Below, piece by piece: positions 7,701 to 10,416 of a stretch of DNA of 10,416 nucleotides. The stretch is from Methanobacteriota archaeon (GTDB lineage: Archaea > Thermoplasmatota > Poseidoniia > Poseidoniales > Thalassarchaeaceae). Both the position numbers and the translations under genes were made by a program. Every line of letters begins with the position of its first letter. Within the stretch, counting starts at the first letter, position 1. Below the pieces are notes generated by a model. It was not told the origin of the DNA. It did not search any database and saw only the letters and a program-made list of their open reading frames with translations. The DNA is taken from contig PBWO01000021.1 of assembly GCA_002727275.1 (NCBI GenBank), positions 2,214-12,629 on the forward strand, given 5' to 3'.

Positions 7701-9876
7701 TTATGTCAATTCGACTGGCTCTTCTACTCAGAGCCCATGTCCCGTTGGAACTTTCCAACCAGTTTCTGGGCAGATTAGTTGCGATCCTTCGACCCCAGGA
7801 CATTATGTTGGCGCCCAAGGTGCTACAGCAGAATCACCATGCCCCTCTGGGACTTACAATCCCGATTACGGATCGACCAGCCAATCTGCATGTTTGTTAG
7901 CAGAACCTGGAAATTATGTTCAAAGTAATGGTTCTGCCTCTCAGATTCCATGTCCCCCTGGATCATGGCAAAACCAATCTGGGCAGACCAGTTGTAAACT
8001 TGCAGATATCGGGCATTGGGCTCCAGGATACGCCTCTACAGAACAAGCCCCCTGTCCGGCGGGAACTTTCCAGAATGAAACAGGCAAGGGTTGGTGCTGG
8101 GGAGTAGCTCCCGGATTCTATGTGGATTCCCCAGGGGCTTCTGAACAGACCCCATGTCCTGCCGGAACTCATAACCCAAATTACGGTTCAAATTCAAGTG
8201 ATTATTGTCTGGACTCCGACCCTGGATACTTTGTTGCAGTCCCCGGATCTGCTTCACAGACTGAGTGCTTGGAAGGAACTTTCCAACCCAACTCTGGACA
8301 AACTTCCTGTCTAGATGCGGACTCGGGACATTATGTCCCAGGAACTGCAGCCACCGTACAGATTCAATGTGGCATAGGTTCCTATCAGGATACCACCGGC
8401 TCCATATCTTGCCTTCAGGCTACACCAGGCAATTATGTTGACTCCCTAGGGGCCGAATCCCAAACGCAATGTCCTCCTACTACATACAATCCATCAACTG
8501 GTTCCGATAGTCGTAGTGACTGCATTGACGTTAGTCCCGGCCACTATTCGGGTGAGTGGGGTAATCCTGATCAGATTGAATGCCCACTAGGGACTTATCA
8601 GCCAAACTCTGCCCAAGCATCTTGCTTGGACGCAGATCCGGGTTACTTCGTTTCTTCTCTTGCATCGACTTTCCAGACTCCTTGTCCTTCTGGAACCTAC
8701 AATCCCTCAGAGGCATCTGGAAGCTCCACAGACTGTATCCCAGCCGACCCAGGGAACTATGTCGACAATGCAGGAAGCTCTACACAGTCTCCCTGTAGTC
8801 CCGGGACCTATCAGGACTCGATAGGGCAAATCTCTTGCCGCAATGCCGAATCAGGATATTATGTTTCTAGTGAAGGTCAGCCGGAGCAGACACCCGCACC
8901 TCTTGACACCTATGTCACCAATGCTAAGAGTACTAGTTACGAGAACTGTCAAGAGAATTACATTACTCTACAAGTTGCCGCAGTCTCAGCTGATGACTGC
9001 TACCTAGATACTGATGGCGACAGAATTCATGACATCGTAGATCAAGATGACGATGGAGATGGAGTAGACGACGTTCTAGATTTATGTTCATTGGGTCTAA
9101 TGGATTGGGTCAGTGACCCAGTTTCAGATTTTGATGGAGATGGATGCAAAGACTCTGATGAGGATTCTGATGATGACAATGATGGCTTCCCTGATGACAA
9201 TGATGCCCTACCCTTGGATCAGTCAGAATGGTCTGACAATGATCTAGATGGAATAGGCGATAACTCCGACACGGATGATGATAATGACGCCCTTTCCGAC
9301 TCCGATGAGGAAGCCATGGGTACTGATCCAAAAGACCCTGATACTGATGATGATGGATTCAATGATGGAGTGGATGCATTCCCTAAGGATCCAACTGAGT
9401 GGTCAGACTCCGATGGAGATGGTCATGGGGACAATGGAGATGCCTTCCCTAATGATGCTTCAAAGTACCTGGAAGAGGACTTCATAGCGAAGTATGGTCT
9501 AGTAATAGGATTATTCGTAGTCATGCTAGTCGTAGGGCTAGGGGGATGGGCGGTAATGCGTCGTAAAGGTGAACCGGAAAACCCACCGGTATCTGAACAG
9601 ACTCAGAGCGTCATCATTCCGGTTCAGTCTGAATCGCCGCCCGAAGAGCCGAATATAGATCCAGCTCCACAACTCGAGCCCGAGATGGATACGAGCCAGT
9701 TCTTGGAGGAACTCGAGGCAGATTTGCACAAACCCAGACCACCCGCAGATGCCAAGATGAATGAGCAGGGCCAATTGGTCTGGATTGACGATTCTGGAAC
9801 TGTATATGCTCAGAACCCGGACGGCAGTGTACTTACCTTTGATGTCGCAACTGGAACTTGGGATACTCTTGATTGA
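4639..9876 (+). CDS. Giant secreted, membrane-anchored multidomain repeat protein (RCC1 / GCC / PPC / TSP3)
   Basis: This is a 1745-residue surface protein. A signal peptide (1-27, cleavage after AFA) is followed by: a beta-rich domain (about 28-170) resembling choice-of-anchor V/Reeler-like domains, with C40-x4-C45-H46; six RCC1-type repeats (about 232-516), each with a CALLDNG...CWG pair; a short TSP3 Asp-rich segment (540-577); a tract of Cys repeats (611-1420) of the GCC2/GCC3 (ephrin-receptor-like) type, interrupted by a PPC-like beta domain (about 672-806); a long Ca-binding TSP3 segment (1456-1610); one TM helix (about 1620-1640) followed by RRK; and a 105-residue acidic/Pro-rich cytoplasmic tail ending in a WIDDSGTVYAQNPDG motif. 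Topology is extracellular N-terminus, cytoplasmic C-terminus. No catalytic domain is recognised. Adhesion or envelope-scaffold function is inferred from the architecture. The gene appears to be transcribed alone, and its stop lies 2 bp from the convergent neighbour's stop. Confidence 0.92.
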   Translation: MDKIGKRGIAILVLMVMVMAVPEGAFAYSGGKTGSSSSGCGGGSCHGGANTVTPTLSTGIPSSGYSAGVVYSLTIGGTGGVSGTKGGFNLDSSLGSFSNPGSNVQIVSGEVTHSNSNSRTWTIDWTAPSTGSGDVTFLLALNFADGNGGTSGDSWGADSWTYSEATSTTVNWSLNQPGSDRGSVFSNSILYLDSGSPTLVLDNGSTVTFASGTGGGYPLFIEGDVASVAGDCSILRNLSLHCSGDNSYGQLGLGSTSLSSGIVDFGARTAVAITDGNNHNCAILDDGSVRCWGRNNLGQLGDASNTNKISPATINLGFNRTAVSISAGIDFTCALLDNGNISCWGDNSYGILADGTTTNSNIPVTVNHSAGNRPVSIASAGKSVCAIMENGSVRCWGKSYTVLSSGGTVTNGSIDIAIPSGRTAVEIDGTAWHTCVILDNSSMNCWGVNTNGQWGDGSCSSVTSGSGCSGTDSNTPVYSDLSGSAIAIATGTDSTCALLANYDLQCWGGQSGEFDGTSDNLLLPHTMNFTFGASIAFSEQDFDGDGIWNSLDTHMTGDDDGDGVPSPTDPYPNNPARWLNCPDGQWGRITCNYSPAGHYATEGDLYYTHCTIGTYQPDIGQSECHQASAGNIVTGIASVDQTLCAPGSYQPQIGQSTCVQASPGNYSSQSYGDAANNGTAVSLSPRSALYTGSILSSGDSADLYSIAVPRDHGVTVSLITPSAFDINLELTDSSLNSINDSSSNPANIAEIASTNNTNFSSGTTLLIWVKQANNSSYGDYEMTLWLFSTNSGNHIGNSSYSISAELGISQYQCPTGTYQSLPGGRACDSASAGHFVFGTGAHSQQPCSPGNYQPSTGQTNCLTATTGNYVSGYGASVQTAASPGYYVNSTGATSQTPCSAGTWQSSFGQTSCNDSDPGHYVATAGQSSQIACSPGNYQPNSRQTSCIDANPGFFVPGSASTNQTQCSPGSYQPNSGQSSCLYASVGHFVSTPGAIGQTPCPMGSYQPATGQTSCTPASPGNYVNSTGSSTQSPCPVGTFQPVSGQISCDPSTPGHYVGAQGATAESPCPSGTYNPDYGSTSQSACLLAEPGNYVQSNGSASQIPCPPGSWQNQSGQTSCKLADIGHWAPGYASTEQAPCPAGTFQNETGKGWCWGVAPGFYVDSPGASEQTPCPAGTHNPNYGSNSSDYCLDSDPGYFVAVPGSASQTECLEGTFQPNSGQTSCLDADSGHYVPGTAATVQIQCGIGSYQDTTGSISCLQATPGNYVDSLGAESQTQCPPTTYNPSTGSDSRSDCIDVSPGHYSGEWGNPDQIECPLGTYQPNSAQASCLDADPGYFVSSLASTFQTPCPSGTYNPSEASGSSTDCIPADPGNYVDNAGSSTQSPCSPGTYQDSIGQISCRNAESGYYVSSEGQPEQTPAPLDTYVTNAKSTSYENCQENYITLQVAAVSADDCYLDTDGDRIHDIVDQDDDGDGVDDVLDLCSLGLMDWVSDPVSDFDGDGCKDSDEDSDDDNDGFPDDNDALPLDQSEWSDNDLDGIGDNSDTDDDNDALSDSDEEAMGTDPKDPDTDDDGFNDGVDAFPKDPTEWSDSDGDGHGDNGDAFPNDASKYLEEDFIAKYGLVIGLFVVMLVVGLGGWAVMRRKGEPENPPVSEQTQSVIIPVQSESPPEEPNIDPAPQLEPEMDTSQFLEELEADLHKPRPPADAKMNEQGQLVWIDDSGTVYAQNPDGSVLTFDVATGTWDTLD
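4720..5148 (+). other. Choice-of-anchor-V-like N-terminal domain with CX4CH motif
   Basis: The mature N-terminus reads YSGGKTG, then SGCGGGSCHGG, then a beta-rich domain with GGFNLDSSLGSF, EVTHSNSNSRTW, WTAP and FADGNGGTSGD. This pattern (Gly-rich CxxCHGG-like start, TH..TW..WTAP, a.n.dgt.sGD) resembles secreted choice-of-anchor V domains, where the start often carries a heme-type CxxCH. Here the spacing is CX4CH. Heme attachment is unproven. Confidence 0.55.
5332..6186 (+). repeat. Six RCC1-type repeats with paired cysteines
   Basis: Six units of roughly 50 residues each carry a hairpin such as CAILDDGSVRCWG followed by N..GQLG. The hairpin variants are CSILRNLSLHCSG, CAILDDGSVRCWG, CALLDNGNISCWG, CAIMENGSVRCWG, CVILDNSSMNCWG and CALLANYDLQCWG. 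The two Cys in each hairpin are well placed for a disulfide in an exported protein. Six to seven such blades form a beta-propeller in the RCC1 family. Confidence 0.8.
6466..8949 (+). repeat. GCC2/GCC3-type Cys repeat tract (19 units of 34 or 37 residues)
   Basis: Each unit follows the pattern [PS]xGTYQPxxGQxSC, then xxAxPGxYV, then xxxGAxxQTPC, with two Cys per unit. Units 1 and 2 begin after C610; unit 2 is interrupted by the PPC-like domain; units 3-19 run from residue 814 to 1420. Fifteen of the 19 are 34 residues (102 bp) and four (units 10, 13, 16 and 18) are 37 residues with a YNPxYGS variant. A 17-residue half unit sits at 882-898. A degenerate unit precedes the tract (from C581) and another follows it (to C1437). 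The tract is coding throughout and keeps frame. Confidence 0.85.
6652..7056 (+). other. PPC-like beta domain inserted in the Cys repeat tract
   Basis: Residues about 672-806 lack Cys and read as a bacterial/archaeal pre-peptidase C-terminal type domain: a GSILSSGDSADLYSIAV strand pair, VTVSLITPSAFDINLELTD, and LLIWVKQANNSSYGDYEMTL near the end. In this family such domains are non-catalytic, secreted beta-sandwiches. No peptidase is present in the protein. Confidence 0.65.
9004..9468 (+). repeat. Thrombospondin type 3 Asp-rich calcium-binding repeats
   Basis: Residues about 1456-1610 contain serial DTDGD, DQDDDGDGVDD, DFDGDGC, DSDDDNDGFPD, DNDLDGIGD, DTDDDNDALSD, DTDDDGFND and DSDGDGHGD motifs, the calcium-coordinating loops of TSP3 repeats. 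At DNA level this is a GAT/GAC/GGA-rich tract. It acts as a rigid, Ca-stabilised stalk just outside the membrane helix. A shorter copy lies at residues 540-577 (6256-6369). Confidence 0.85.
9496..9558 (+). other. Single C-terminal transmembrane helix of the giant protein
   Basis: Residues about 1620-1640 (GLVIGLFVVMLVVGLGGWAV and onward) are hydrophobic and are followed by RRK, giving a positive-inside stop-transfer signal. The 105 residues after it are predicted to be cytoplasmic. Confidence 0.85.
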
Positions 9877-9878
9877 AA

Positions 9879-10416
9879 TTAGAGAATCAATACGTTGGCA
9901 CCCCAGGCTAAACCGCCACCAAATGCGACAGTGACAACTAGGTCTCCTTCTGTAATCAGCCCCTCATCCATCGCTTCGCGCATGGCGATTGGTACGCTTG
10001 CACCGGCTGTATTGCCGTATTTGTGCAGGTTCGTATGGGTCTTAGACATCGGCAAACCGAGATTCTCCATGCCGGCCTTGATGATGTTGATATTAGCCTG
10101 ATGAGGGATTATCATCGAGACATCATCGAGTGAATGACCACTCCTTTCGAGAACAGCCCTGACTGCTTGCGGAAAGGCCTCGGTTGCGAAGTCCCAGACT
10201 GCTGGCCCATCCATGTGAAAGTACTGGTCACCATCTTTGAATCCCGGGGATGGGATTGGTTTCCTGACTCCACCCGCCGGAATCTCGATGACACCGGCTC
10301 CGGCGCCATCAGACATCATCCAACTACCCAGTAGACCCCTGCCCTCGTCCACTTGCTGAAGGACGGCTGCCCCGGCGCCGTCGCCGAAGAGGACGCAAGT
10401 TGTACGATCCTCCCAG
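9879..10416 (-). CDS. fabH: 3-oxoacyl-ACP synthase III (KAS III)-like enzyme, C-terminal half
   Basis: From the window's right edge, 178 codons read leftward to a TAA at 9881-9879; the N-terminus and its catalytic Cys lie outside. The visible sequence has the KAS III/FabH order: CVLFGDGAGAAVL near the start, YFHMDGPAVWDFA, then IIPHQANINII carrying the catalytic His, YGNTAGASVP carrying the catalytic Asn, and the terminal AFGGGLAWGANVLIL. KAS III condenses acetyl-CoA (or another acyl-CoA) with malonyl-ACP to begin chain synthesis. Archaea usually lack this pathway, and related thiolase-fold enzymes include HMG-CoA synthase. The PHQAN and GNT.AASVP-type blocks favour FabH over HMG-CoA synthase, but the actual substrate is uncertain. 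The gene converges on the giant gene with 2 bp between the stops. Confidence 0.88.
   Translation of the reverse strand, partial: WEDRTTCVLFGDGAGAAVLQQVDEGRGLLGSWMMSDGAGAGVIEIPAGGVRKPIPSPGFKDGDQYFHMDGPAVWDFATEAFPQAVRAVLERSGHSLDDVSMIIPHQANINIIKAGMENLGLPMSKTHTNLHKYGNTAGASVPIAMREAMDEGLITEGDLVVTVAFGGGLAWGANVLIL

Noticed and set aside
7022..8314. Several open frames of 60-126 codons in another plus frame over the repeat tract
   Set aside because: They mirror the repeat periodicity of the main frame, have low-complexity products without domain signals, and lie wholly inside the giant gene.
6466..8949. Regular 102-bp period that could look like a CRISPR array or other tandem DNA array
   Set aside because: Units are divergent at DNA level, have no conserved short direct repeat with unique spacers, and encode one continuous Cys-repeat protein in frame.
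9110..9331. Minus-strand open frame rich in His, opposite the TSP3 tract
   Set aside because: It is the reverse complement of GAT/GAC/TGG-rich Asp codons; composition alone explains the open frame.

Overview
This window looks like a piece of a planktonic euryarchaeal genome, most likely Marine Group II/III (Poseidoniia-like). The evidence is an archaeal exosome Csl4 subunit, a METTL5-like archaeal RNA methylase and an archaeal-type radical SAM/HhH protein, mixed with bacterial-type genes (RmuC, KAS III). Starts lack Shine-Dalgarno sequences, and a giant Ser/Thr/Asn-rich surface protein has a single C-terminal membrane anchor. The lineage is an inference; no rRNA or other marker is present.

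Layout: (1) 1-672, minus strand: N-terminal part of an RmuC-family protein running off the left edge. (2) 673-774: short divergent promoter region. (3) 775-4507, plus strand: a compact three-gene run of a METTL5-like methyltransferase, an extended exosome Csl4 protein carrying an extra CxxC-x17-CxxC zinc ribbon and a C-terminal RRM, and a large radical SAM protein with a C-terminal helix-hairpin-helix. The first two, and possibly the third, point to RNA binding, modification or decay. (4) 4508-4638: intergenic region with a perfect 16-bp palindrome next to a TATA-like element. (5) 4639-9876, plus strand: one 1745-residue secreted, membrane-anchored protein. It contains a signal peptide, a choice-of-anchor-V-like domain with a CX4CH motif, six Cys-paired RCC1-type repeats, a short thrombospondin type 3 (TSP3) segment, 19 GCC2/GCC3-type Cys repeats interrupted by a PPC-like domain, a second long TSP3 segment, one TM helix and a cytoplasmic tail with a compact Trp/Asp motif. 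(6) 9879-10416, minus strand: C-terminal half of a FabH/KAS III-like thiolase-fold enzyme running off the right edge; its stop lies 2 bp from the giant gene's stop.

The most unusual items are the Csl4-zinc ribbon-RRM fusion and the giant repeat protein, whose repeat tract shows a higher-order pattern of 34- and 37-residue units. No RNA genes, CRISPR arrays, insertion sequences or tRNAs were recognised.
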